Below are positions 26,332 through 34,068 of a stretch of 34,068 bases of DNA, in pieces (the first letter of the stretch is position 1; every line of letters starts with the position of its first letter). Under the pieces are notes generated by a model. That model was not told the origin of the DNA. It worked only from the letters and a program-made list of their open reading frames with translations, and did no database searches. The DNA comes from Halomonas alimentaria (GTDB lineage: Bacteria > Pseudomonadota > Gammaproteobacteria > Pseudomonadales > Halomonadaceae), in the NCBI RefSeq assembly GCF_009902005.1, contig NZ_WUTT01000001.1, positions 1 to 34,068 of the forward strand, read 5' to 3'. The position numbers were made by a program, and so were the translations under genes.

Positions 26332-27048
26332 ATGTCAGCCGCCCTGCCCGCCTCGCACCGTCCGCTCGCCTCGCCGGCGCGTCGCCGCTTCCTGGCGGGG
26401 CTGGGCGGCATGGCGCTTGCCGCGGGCCTGGGCCTGCGGATCCCGGCCGTCGACGCCAACCTCGATCCTGCCCGGCTGCGCCAGAGCATGCAGCGCCTGT
26501 ATGGCCAGAGCGGCGTGGCAGTGCTCGAGGAGTGGTTCACGCTCCTCGACCGCCTGGCGGACGCCGACCTGCAGAGCCAGCTCAAGGGGGTCAACGACTT
26601 CTTCAACCGTCGGGTGCGTTGGGTGGACGACGACAAGAACTGGGGCCCGGTGGATCACTGGGCCACGCCACTGGAGACGCTGGGCCAGGGCAAGGGCGAC
26701 TGCGAGGACTACTCCATCGCCAAGTACGTCACCCTCAAGCAGCTCGGGGTCCCGGGCAACCAGCTGCGCATGATCTATGTAAAGGCGCGTATCGGCCGCA
26801 GCAGCATCACCCAGGCGCACATGGTGCTGGGCTGGTACGAGACACCCTCGGCCCAGCCGCTGGTGCTCGACAACCTGGTGCCGTCGATCACCCCCGCCGA
26901 GCAGCGTACCGACCTCGACCCGGTATTCAGCTTCAACAGCCAGGGGCTCTGGGCCGGCGGCAGCAGCCAGTCCCGCGCCGACCCGCTGGCTCGGCTCTCG
27001 CGCTGGCGCGGGGTCATCGACCGCATGCGTGACCAGGGATTCATCTGA
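26332..27048 (+). CDS. lapG: LapG-type periplasmic cysteine protease (BTLCP family)
   Basis: By family knowledge this protease cuts the N-terminal region of a LapA-type adhesin to release cells from a surface when c-di-GMP is low. The 238-residue protein has a catalytic Cys124 in GKGDCEDYS, His163 in QAHMVLGWY and Asp180 in LVLDNL. The N-terminus carries ARRRFLAGLGGMALAAGLGL, a twin-arginine-like signal peptide for periplasmic export. The stop is 34 nt before lapD, in the same operon. The adhesin gene it probably serves is 2.5 kb downstream on the other strand. Confidence 0.93.
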   Translation: MSAALPASHRPLASPARRRFLAGLGGMALAAGLGLRIPAVDANLDPARLRQSMQRLYGQSGVAVLEEWFTLLDRLADADLQSQLKGVNDFFNRRVRWVDDDKNWGPVDHWATPLETLGQGKGDCEDYSIAKYVTLKQLGVPGNQLRMIYVKARIGRSSITQAHMVLGWYETPSAQPLVLDNLVPSITPAEQRTDLDPVFSFNSQGLWAGGSSQSRADPLARLSRWRGVIDRMRDQGFI

Positions 27049-27082
27049 ACCGGGTGCCACACCCGTGGGGAGAACAACGACC

Positions 27083-28999
27083 ATGTCGCTTATCAAGCAG
27101 CTCTGGCTCACCGTCATCATCCTGCTGCTGCTCGCCTTCGGTGGCAGCCTGTTCATCGGCGTCACCACCAGCCGTGGCTATATCGAGCAGGAAGTCGAGA
27201 TCAAGAACCGCGACAACGCCAACGCCCTGGCGCTGACCATGAGCCAGATGGAGAAGGACCCGGTCACCATCGGCCTGTTGCTGGCGGCGCAGTTCGATAC
27301 CGGCCACTACCGGCGCATCGAGCTGCGTGACCCCGAAGGCGAGATCATCGACCTGCGCGAGGGGCCCGAGGAGGTCGCCGACGTGCCGGGCTGGTTTGTC
27401 GATCTGGTCAGCTTCGAGGTGCCCGCCGGCCGCGCGGTGATCCAGGATCGCTGGAACCAGTACGGCACCCTCACCCTGGAGAGCCAGCACAGCTTCGCCT
27501 ATCGCTCGCTGTGGCGCAGTACCCTGGAACTGATGGGCTGGTTCGCCCTGGCCGGTGTGCTCAGCCTGGCGCTCGCGGCCTGGATCGTGCGAACCATTCG
27601 CCGCCCGTTGCGCCAGGTGGTCGAACAGGCCCGGGACATCGGCGACCGTCGCTTCACCACCTCCCCCGAACCGCGCACCCGTGAGCTCAAGGAGGTGGTG
27701 CAGGCCATGAACCAGCTCTCCGGCTCGGTGGCCGAGATGCTCGGCCGCGAGAGCGAGCGCCTCGACCTGCTGCGCAAGCGGCTGCAGCATGACCCGGTTT
27801 CCGGCGTGCTCAATCGCGAGGCCTTCATGCATCAGCTACGCATCATGCTGGAGAGCAACAACCGCCGCGCCACCGGCACCCTGCTGATGGTACGCGTCGC
27901 GCAGCTGGGCGAGGTCAGCGAACACCTTGGCCATGCCGAGACCGACAAGCTGCTGCACGAACTGGCCCAGAGCCTGGAGCAACTCGGCGATATTCGCGGC
28001 GAGGGCATCGCCGGGCGCCTCTCCGGCACCGACTTCGCCCTACTGGTACCGGCCAACACCGACACCGCCGCCATCGGCCAGGAGCTGACCCAGCGCCTGG
28101 CCGCCCTCAAGGAGCAGCAGGCGATCCGCCTCGGCCTGCCCTCGGCGCTGATCGCCTATGCCCAGGGCGACCGCCCCCGCGCCCTGCTGGCGAGCCTCGA
28201 CGGCGCCCTCTCCACCGCCGAAAACCGCGGTGACCTCGCCCAGCTGGTGGCAGAGGGGCAGCAGCGCCTGCCGCTCTACCAGAGCCACACCGAGTGGCGC
28301 CAGGCGCTCACCCAGGCGCTGGACGACGGCGTCTACCTGGGCCGCTTCCCGGTGCTCGACGCCGAGGGCAAGCTGCTGCACCTGGAGTGCCCCGCGCGGC
28401 TGCGCCTCAAGGGCGAATGGCGGCCGGCCGGCATCTTCATGCCGTGGATCTCGCGCCTCGGCCTCGACGCCCGCCTCGACCTGGCGGTGGCCCGCGAGAC
28501 CCTGCGCGAGATCAACCGCCACGGCAAGCCGCTGGGTATCAACCTCTCCCCCGCCTCAGTACGCGATGGCCGCTTCGTGATGGACCTCCATGGCCTGCTG
28601 CAGGGCAACCGCGAGGCGGCCAGGCAATTGTGGATCGAGGTACCCGAGGCCATGGTGATCCACGACCTGGAGAGCTTCCGCAGCCTCTGCCGGCAGCTGC
28701 AGCCCTTCGGTTGCAAGCTCGGCCTCGAGCACGTCGGCCGCGAGTTCCGCCGCATCTCCGACCTCAAGGACCTGGGGCTCGCCTACCTCAAGATCGACGC
28801 CTCACTGGTACGCGGCATCGGTGACAGCCCCGAACGCCAGACCCTGCTGCGCGGCATGGCCACCCTCTGCCACTCCATCGGCATCCTGGCCATCGCCGAG
28901 GGGGTCGACAGCCTGCAGGAATCCGAGCTGGTCCATGAGCTCGGCATCGACGGCGTCACCGGCCCCGGCATCCGACAGCTCGACCGCCCCGGCGGCTGA
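27083..28999 (+). CDS. lapD: LapD-type c-di-GMP receptor with degenerate GGDEF and EAL domains
   Basis: A 638-residue inner-membrane protein with two membrane segments (7-27, 150-168), a LapD/MoxY periplasmic domain between them, a HAMP (169-222), a GGDEF-type domain (about 235-400) and an EAL-type domain (about 405-630). GGDEF is degenerate (SGTDF, 314-318) and EAL is ECP (435-437), with EHVGREF in place of DDFGTG, so it probably binds c-di-GMP without making or cutting it. Trp124 in DRWNQYG sits where P. fluorescens LapD uses Trp125 to hold LapG. The ATG at 27083 follows GGGGAG. Confidence 0.93.
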   Translation: MSLIKQLWLTVIILLLLAFGGSLFIGVTTSRGYIEQEVEIKNRDNANALALTMSQMEKDPVTIGLLLAAQFDTGHYRRIELRDPEGEIIDLREGPEEVADVPGWFVDLVSFEVPAGRAVIQDRWNQYGTLTLESQHSFAYRSLWRSTLELMGWFALAGVLSLALAAWIVRTIRRPLRQVVEQARDIGDRRFTTSPEPRTRELKEVVQAMNQLSGSVAEMLGRESERLDLLRKRLQHDPVSGVLNREAFMHQLRIMLESNNRRATGTLLMVRVAQLGEVSEHLGHAETDKLLHELAQSLEQLGDIRGEGIAGRLSGTDFALLVPANTDTAAIGQELTQRLAALKEQQAIRLGLPSALIAYAQGDRPRALLASLDGALSTAENRGDLAQLVAEGQQRLPLYQSHTEWRQALTQALDDGVYLGRFPVLDAEGKLLHLECPARLRLKGEWRPAGIFMPWISRLGLDARLDLAVARETLREINRHGKPLGINLSPASVRDGRFVMDLHGLLQGNREAARQLWIEVPEAMVIHDLESFRSLCRQLQPFGCKLGLEHVGREFRRISDLKDLGLAYLKIDASLVRGIGDSPERQTLLRGMATLCHSIGILAIAEGVDSLQESELVHELGIDGVTGPGIRQLDRPGG

Positions 29000-29016
29000 G
29001 CACACGCCCCACGACA

Positions 29017-29053
29017 AGAAGCGCCGCCTGGGAGATAGCCAGGCGGCGCTTCT
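29017..29053 (+). terminator. Strong 15-bp hairpin after lapD
   Basis: AGAAGCGCCGCCTGG (29017-29031) pairs perfectly with 29039-29053 around a 7-nt loop and is flanked by further partial pairing. No T-tract follows. It lies 17 nt past the lapD stop, between converging genes, and probably works for both strands. Confidence 0.75.
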
Positions 29054-29124
29054 CGTTGTGGGAGGCCGGGTCTCCCGGGCGAATGGCGCCGACAGGCGCC
29101 CCGACAGTGGCTTTCGAACGAGAC

Positions 29125-29460
29125 TCAGATCACCCCGCCCTCTTCATCTTCCGAGTCCACCAGTTGCAAGCCATTGAGCCGGCGACGCAGCGACTGGCGC
29201 TCCATCACCTTCTCCTGGGCCGCTTCGGGAAGCTCGGTGAAACTGATCACCCCCTTGTCCATCAAGAGCTCGATCACGTCCTCCAGCACCCGCACGAAGG
29301 CGAGATCGGTCTTGGAGAGATCCACCCCCTCGAACTCCTCGTCCTCGGCCATGAAGGCCTGAAGATCCGGCGCACAGGGCGGCACGAACTCCCGGCACTC
29401 CGCGGTAGGCTCGCGGGCCGCCTGAACGATCTGGCCTGTCTCGTTGCGTTTGACGTACAT
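29125..29460 (-). CDS. Small conserved acidic protein of unknown function
   Basis: A 111-residue soluble protein beginning MYVKRNETGQIVQAAREP, with a central helix-rich segment LAFVRVLEDVIELLMDKGV and a C-terminus LRRRLNGLQLVDSEDEEGG. I recall similar small proteins in Pseudomonas and Halomonas carrying a misleading 'tryptophan synthase beta-like' label; nothing here resembles a catalytic TrpB. GAGGAAG precedes the ATG. It lies between lapD and the adhesin gene, downstream of the adhesin on the same strand but past a terminator. No function is assigned. Confidence 0.7.
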   Translation of the reverse strand: MYVKRNETGQIVQAAREPTAECREFVPPCAPDLQAFMAEDEEFEGVDLSKTDLAFVRVLEDVIELLMDKGVISFTELPEAAQEKVMERQSLRRRLNGLQLVDSEDEEGGVI

Positions 29461-29493
29461 GGTCTCGCTTCCTCGGCGTTTTGGGCAGCATAG

Positions 29494-29526
29494 CAAAACG
29501 CCCTGCCCGGACGAACCGGACAGGGC
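29494..29526 (-). terminator. Terminator of the giant adhesin gene
   Basis: On the minus strand GCCCTGTCCGG pairs with CCGGGCAGGGC (29526-29516 with 29510-29500, one mismatch, 5-nt loop), followed by GTTTTG. It lies 25 nt beyond the adhesin stop. A second inverted repeat, GCGTTTTG/CAAAACGC (29476-29483, 29494-29501), shares bases with the terminator's distal side. Confidence 0.75.
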
Positions 29527-29550
29527 AAACGCGGATCGAACGAACGACGC

Positions 29551-32500
29551 TTATTGGTCGATGTTCAACTGGCCGCTGTCGATCATCTGCTGGATCAGAC
29601 CCGCACTGTCGCTGACATCGCCACCGAAGTCGGCGAACGACTTGCCTTCCAGGGTGATCGTCTGGTCGGCATTCTCCTTGCTGCTGCCGCCATTCAGAGA
29701 GCCATCCGAGCTGATATGCAGCACGACGTTGTCGCCCTCCTCCTCGGCAAAGATGTAGTCGCCAATGCTGTCTTCGTCTTCACCCTGCAGGAGATCGGCG
29801 AGATCCAAGCGGTCGGCGTCCGGCTCGTCCGTGTCGCCGAACTGGCCGTCATCGGTATCGCTCACCACGGTGAAGTCCTGCACGGTGTCCTCGGCGGGGG
29901 CGCCTACGTCGCCTTCATCGCCAAACTCCCAGGCGAAGGTGTCGGCACCGAGCCCGCCATAGAGGTCATCGTTACCGGCACCGCCGTAGAGCGTGTCGTT
30001 GCCGTCGGTACCCGTAAGGCTATCATCGGACGACGTGCCGACGACGACAGCGTCCAGAGTGCCGGTCACCGTATTGGTATCGCCTCCGTTGCTCTCCGTG
30101 GATGTCACGGAAAGGGTGATCGCCTCCTGCTGGGACTGGTTCAGCTCGCTACTGGAAACAAGCCGCACGTCTCCTGCGGCCTCACCATTGGTGTCCAGAG
30201 CCACCGTGTAGCTGCCATCGCTGTTGCCCGTGACCCCAGTACCTGTCACGAGCGCTCCGCTTGGCAAACCGTCGATGGTGATGTCGCTAAGCGTTTCGGA
30301 GCCATCCGTGTCGGTCAAAGATGCCGACAAATTCAGGCCGTACTCGTAGGTAGTGACTTCCTTGGTCACCTCTGCGCTGAAGTCGGATATATCGAAGCGA
30401 CCATCGGTGCGCTCCACGACTACGGTGTCGAACTCATCTCCTCCAGAATAACTTAGCTCTCCATAACCCCAGCCTGTACCATAAGCCAGATCAATATAGT
30501 CCATATTGATTGTACTACCGACTTGACCACCATCCTTGTAGAGTTTGATGGTGCCGTCATCTCTCCACCATTGATAATCTGATACTTCAAGGCTAAAGCC
30601 TGTCGCTGTGCCGTCAAGATTGTAAGCATGAGATGAATTCGATCCTCCACCCCGGAGAAAGACGGAACCGTCTTCATTGAACGTCTCGGTTTCAGATGTC
30701 GTGGTAACCGTCGGCGGCATTACCAGCTCCCCCTCCAACTGAGGCTCGGAAGCCGCCATATCGGGCGCGGTCACATCGATATTGACATCGAACGATGTGC
30801 TATCCCCATCCTCATCGGAAGCGGTCACGCTGAACTGCTTCTGGGTCAACCCTTCCTCGAACTCGGTGGCCCCGGCGCTATAGGTGTATTCACCGGTGCT
30901 GAAATCGAACATCAGGGTGCCCTGGCCATCCAGCGGGATGCCGTCGCTCGGGAAAGCCGTGGTGCCGTTGCTGCCATCCACGGTATAGGTCGTACCGTAT
31001 GCGGTGATGCTGTCGAAACTGATGGCACCATCGCCACCGCTGACGTTATCCGAAACATCACCGCTAACGCTGACCTGAGCCGTATTGGTCAGCGTTTGCT
31101 CCAGCTGCGATTCGTCGGTGACGATCAGCGGATCCTTGCCCTCCTGAACCTGAACGTGCTCCAGGTACTCGTCGGAGACATCGGAGCCGATACCGATGAC
31201 GTGCAGCTCATCGACATTGGCATCGATGAAGTTTTTCCAGTCTTGGATCGTCTGACCGTTATCGCTATTGACCGCCCACTCGTTCTCGTTCGGCTCGCCA
31301 TCGGAGAGGAAGTAGCCAACGGTCTGGTCGACATCGCGTCCTGCAAAGTCTACCCCTTCGGTTTCATCGATCGCATCTTTGTAGTCGGTACCGCCAACGT
31401 ATACACCGACATCGGAGCCTGACGCATACACCCCATCGTTGTAGCCGTAATCCCTCCAATGCAGCTCCAGCGATTCAATATAATCGACGGCATCGGAGGC
31501 GGACTTCCACCCGACATTTATAGCATTGCTGCCAAACAGGGTGAGGTTGACATTCGTGTCTCCCATTTGCTGGTAAGACTCGATGGTCGATATCAGCGAC
31601 TCCTTGGCAATCTCGAAACGCGTCTTACCGGTACCCCCTACGTCTTCATCCATCGAACCGGATACGTCCAGCGTCAGCACCAGGTCAGTAGCAACGTCAC
31701 CGACCTCGAGCTCGACCGATTCGTCTTCGCTTTCAGGTACGAGATTCGGCTTCTGCGGCGCTGCCTCACCGGTAATATTGATATCCAACGAGGACTCCAC
31801 ACTGTCACCGTCTGCATCGGTTACCGTGTAGGTGAAGGTGTCCACCTCCGTTTCGCCCGCTGCCAACTCATCGTAGGCCGACTGATCGAGCTGATAGGTG
31901 TAGTTTCCGTCGGCATCGACGGTCAGAACGCCAAACTGACCCTGGATTAGAGTTTCCCCGTTACCGTTATCAGTGCCACCGTTCCAAACAACCGCATCGT
32001 CTTCGGCGGGACCGTCTGCACCAAAGCCGTAATCCACCTGGCCGGATACATCGGGTGCATCCGAAGATACCAGCTGCCCCATCAGCTTGAAGCTATTGGA
32101 GGCACCTTCGTCGGTAAACACCTGATCGACAACATCACCGTTCTGATCAACAAAACCGATAATCTGGAAATTATAGGTTTCGACTTCTCCACTCTCAGTC
32201 GTGATCTCAATCGGCACAATTGCGCTCGCATTGTTGATCGTCACGATATCACGCGGATCGGAGCCACTATTCGGTGTTTCGTTGTGGTCGAAATTGATCG
32301 TGTGATCAATGGTTGCGTTATAACCATTGATAGTCACGTCAAGCGACAGATTCAAATCGACAGAATCAATGCCCGAACCCGAAGATATCGGGAAGTTGTT
32401 GTGAGTAAACTCACCCAACTCAAACATCGAGTTCACCGACACCGACTGCGTGCCGGTCAGATCGTCATTATCATCGAAGGTGTAGTTGCTAGTACTTGAC

Positions 32501-34068
32501 GTGCCGTCCCAGCTCACCACATCGTCCTGCCCAGCAGGCTGGTTATCGATGTTGACGCCACTGCCACCGGACACATTCGACCACCCAGCGGTCAGGCCAC
32601 CCACTTCCAACGCATTCACGACGACTGTCATGTCTTGTGAATCGGCGTTGGATACCGGCACGTCGTCATCGAAGGTGATATTCAGCTTGCCATCCGCCGT
32701 ACTGCCGTCACTGTCGGTGACCGTGTAGGTGAGCCCGAGGTCCGTCTCGTTCTCGGTGTCGGTCTCGTCATCGGTGTGGAGCACATTGTTCAGTAGGCTC
32801 ACCGTGTAGTCGCCAGTCTGAGCGTCGGTGAGTTCCACCTGGAACAGGTCTTGCCCGTCGCGCTCACCGCCGTCGATCGTCGCCGTCAGAACGTTGTTGT
32901 CAGCATCCCAGGCATAAGTGATGTCCTCCGTGCCCAGCGTGCCGCTCTCTCCGTCCATGGCGGCGAAGTCGACATGACCGGCACCGTCATCGCCATAGGC
33001 GAAGGCCAATGTCCCGCTGAAGGTGGTTTCATCGCCACCCTGGCCGTCAAGGTCGTTCGGACCTCCCGGGTTGCCGCCTGCCAGACCATCGTCGTCGACG
33101 AGCGCGACCACCTCATCGCCCTCGGGATTGTCGATGGTCGGAGTGTGTGCATCGCCCACTCGTACCGTGACCTGACGGGTCACACGGTCGCCGTCCTGAT
33201 CGAGCACGGTGTACTCGAAAGTCTCGGTGACATCGCCGTCGGTGTTGTCGACGCTAGCCGGTGCGGTATAGACCAGTTGACCATCGCCATTGATGCTCAG
33301 GCTGCCCTCGGTATCACCCTGGTTGGTGAAGACGATATCGCTGAACGATCCGTCCAGACCGTCGGCACCGGCGTTGATACCCAGCGCCTCAGCCGCATCT
33401 TCGGCCAGTACGGTCGCCTCGCTGCCTTCTTCGATGGCTCCGTCGTGAGCGTAATTCTCGGCCGTCGGGCCGTCGTCGCTGAAGGTGATCTCCAGGGCTG
33501 CATCGCTGGTGGCGCTGTCGCTGTCACCGTCGGCATCGATCACGGTCTGCACCACCCGGATGCCCGCCGCATCCAGGGTCAGTGCATCGTCATGCTCACC
33601 CTCGCTGTTATCCCCATCGACCAGGTGCTCCAGCGCCTGGTGATGGGTCACGGTGATCGTGCCGTCACTGGCAACCTCGACGCTGAACACCGGATCGGTG
33701 GTGTCGTCACCCCCTACATAGCCGGTGTAACCGATGACGTTGCCGTCGGCGTCGGTGTCGGCCACCAGTTGGATCTCGTTGGTCGCCACATCGGTGTCAG
33801 CACCGGCCAGATACAGTCCGGTGGCCGTATTGGTGGCCGTCAGGCTGTAGCTCACCGTGCCGGCACCGTCGGCGCCGTAGGCCGGCGCAGCAAACAGGGC
33901 CGCCACGTTGGCCGCCGTGATGGTGGTGTCGATCGGGCCGTCGATGAAGGCTTCCCCGGCATCCGTCTCGTCCAGCGTGGCGCTCGCGCTGGCCCCTTCC
34001 TCGGCGCTGGCGTCGGGACCGTCGTCCTTGAAGGTGATGCTCAGTGCGGCATCGCTGGTCGCGCTGTC
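29551..34068 (-). CDS. Giant type I secreted RTX adhesin, 3' part (partial, continues past right edge)
   Basis: An uninterrupted frame of 1,505 codons ending at TAA 29551 and open to the window edge, so the start is missing. From the N-terminal side it shows T1SS-143-type repeats (SATSDAALEITFSDDGP and the near copy SDAALSITFKDDGP at the edge) and a block (about 32000-32520) resembling a choice-of-anchor domain. A von Willebrand A domain follows (31090-31690, MIDAS DVSGS, SDGEPNENEW), then VCBS-like repeats, RTX nonapeptides GGAGNDDLYGG (about 29940-29990), and an acidic C-terminal secretion region ending GLIQQMIDSGQLNIDQ. The lapG/lapD genes next door suggest a LapA-type surface adhesin. The N-terminal LapG cleavage site is outside the window. 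Confidence 0.93.
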   Translation of the reverse strand, partial: DSATSDAALSITFKDDGPDASAEEGASASATLDETDAGEAFIDGPIDTTITAANVAALFAAPAYGADGAGTVSYSLTATNTATGLYLAGADTDVATNEIQLVADTDADGNVIGYTGYVGGDDTTDPVFSVEVASDGTITVTHHQALEHLVDGDNSEGEHDDALTLDAAGIRVVQTVIDADGDSDSATSDAALEITFSDDGPTAENYAHDGAIEEGSEATVLAEDAAEALGINAGADGLDGSFSDIVFTNQGDTEGSLSINGDGQLVYTAPASVDNTDGDVTETFEYTVLDQDGDRVTRQVTVRVGDAHTPTIDNPEGDEVVALVDDDGLAGGNPGGPNDLDGQGGDETTFSGTLAFAYGDDGAGHVDFAAMDGESGTLGTEDITYAWDADNNVLTATIDGGERDGQDLFQVELTDAQTGDYTVSLLNNVLHTDDETDTENETDLGLTYTVTDSDGSTADGKLNITFDDDVPVSNADSQDMTVVVNALEVGGLTAGWSNVSGGSGVNIDNQPAGQDDVVSWDGTSSTSNYTFDDNDDLTGTQSVSVNSMFELGEFTHNNFPISSGSGIDSVDLNLSLDVTINGYNATIDHTINFDHNETPNSGSDPRDIVTINNASAIVPIEITTESGEVETYNFQIIGFVDQNGDVVDQVFTDEGASNSFKLMGQLVSSDAPDVSGQVDYGFGADGPAEDDAVVWNGGTDNGNGETLIQGQFGVLTVDADGNYTYQLDQSAYDELAAGETEVDTFTYTVTDADGDSVESSLDINITGEAAPQKPNLVPESEDESVELEVGDVATDLVLTLDVSGSMDEDVGGTGKTRFEIAKESLISTIESYQQMGDTNVNLTLFGSNAINVGWKSASDAVDYIESLELHWRDYGYNDGVYASGSDVGVYVGGTDYKDAIDETEGVDFAGRDVDQTVGYFLSDGEPNENEWAVNSDNGQTIQDWKNFIDANVDELHVIGIGSDVSDEYLEHVQVQEGKDPLIVTDESQLEQTLTNTAQVSVSGDVSDNVSGGDGAISFDSITAYGTTYTVDGSNGTTAFPSDGIPLDGQGTLMFDFSTGEYTYSAGATEFEEGLTQKQFSVTASDEDGDSTSFDVNIDVTAPDMAASEPQLEGELVMPPTVTTTSETETFNEDGSVFLRGGGSNSSHAYNLDGTATGFSLEVSDYQWWRDDGTIKLYKDGGQVGSTINMDYIDLAYGTGWGYGELSYSGGDEFDTVVVERTDGRFDISDFSAEVTKEVTTYEYGLNLSASLTDTDGSETLSDITIDGLPSGALVTGTGVTGNSDGSYTVALDTNGEAAGDVRLVSSSELNQSQQEAITLSVTSTESNGGDTNTVTGTLDAVVVGTSSDDSLTGTDGNDTLYGGAGNDDLYGGLGADTFAWEFGDEGDVGAPAEDTVQDFTVVSDTDDGQFGDTDEPDADRLDLADLLQGEDEDSIGDYIFAEEEGDNVVLHISSDGSLNGGSSKENADQTITLEGKSFADFGGDVSDSAGLIQQMIDSGQLNIDQ

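Overview
The window looks like chromosome of a GC-rich, Halomonas-type gammaproteobacterium. The grounds are the gyrA-serC-pheA-tyrA/aroA-cmk-rpsA order with a fused TyrA-AroA, a Pseudomonas/Halomonas-style MvaT nucleoid protein, a DUF2789 protein, a TrhP/QueC pair and a LapG/LapD adhesion switch next to a giant type I secreted adhesin. Genus is inferred from gene content and remembered protein similarity; no search was run.

Layout. (1) 1-155: the first half of a 5S rRNA gene on the minus strand, its usual upstream spacer, and only about 19 nt of the 23S 3' end; the rest of the rRNA operon is missing at this junction. (2) 266-4595: a three-gene ABC export operon (ATPase, FtsX-type permease, HlyD adaptor), then a cytoplasmic asparaginase and a DUF2789 protein. 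(3) 6109-7826: a complete IS1380-family element with 5-bp target duplications, which has split the DUF2789 gene from its downstream hairpin. (4) 7910-11234: a CigR/RcnB-like secreted Arg/Asp-rich protein, TrhP, and divergently QueC with a YkgJ-type cysteine-cluster protein; TrhP and QueC both serve tRNA wobble-base modification. (5) 11246-13274: a 98-residue protein resembling only the oligomerisation part of MvaT, an AraC-type regulator with a GyrI-like tail, and a full MvaT-family silencer.

(6) 13640-23402: the minus-strand operon gyrA-serC-pheA-tyrA/aroA-cmk-rpsA, linking DNA gyrase, serine/PLP and aromatic amino acid synthesis, CMP kinase and ribosomal protein S1. A pair of inverted palindromic REP-like repeats sits across the gyrA/serC junction and is translated in both proteins. 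(7) 23537-26253: a hotdog thioesterase (minus), then RdgC and a PlsC-like acyltransferase. (8) 26332-34068: lapG and lapD on the plus strand, facing a small conserved protein and the 3' part (over 1,500 codons) of a giant RTX adhesin on the minus strand. LapD has degenerate GGDEF and EAL motifs, as expected for a c-di-GMP receptor that holds the LapG protease away from its adhesin substrate; the adhesin's N-terminal cleavage region lies beyond the right edge.

No CRISPR array, tRNA gene or prophage was seen. The most unusual items are the truncated rRNA junction, the translated REP pair at gyrA/serC, the MvaT-like protein without a DNA-binding domain, and the compositional mosaic inside the adhesin gene.
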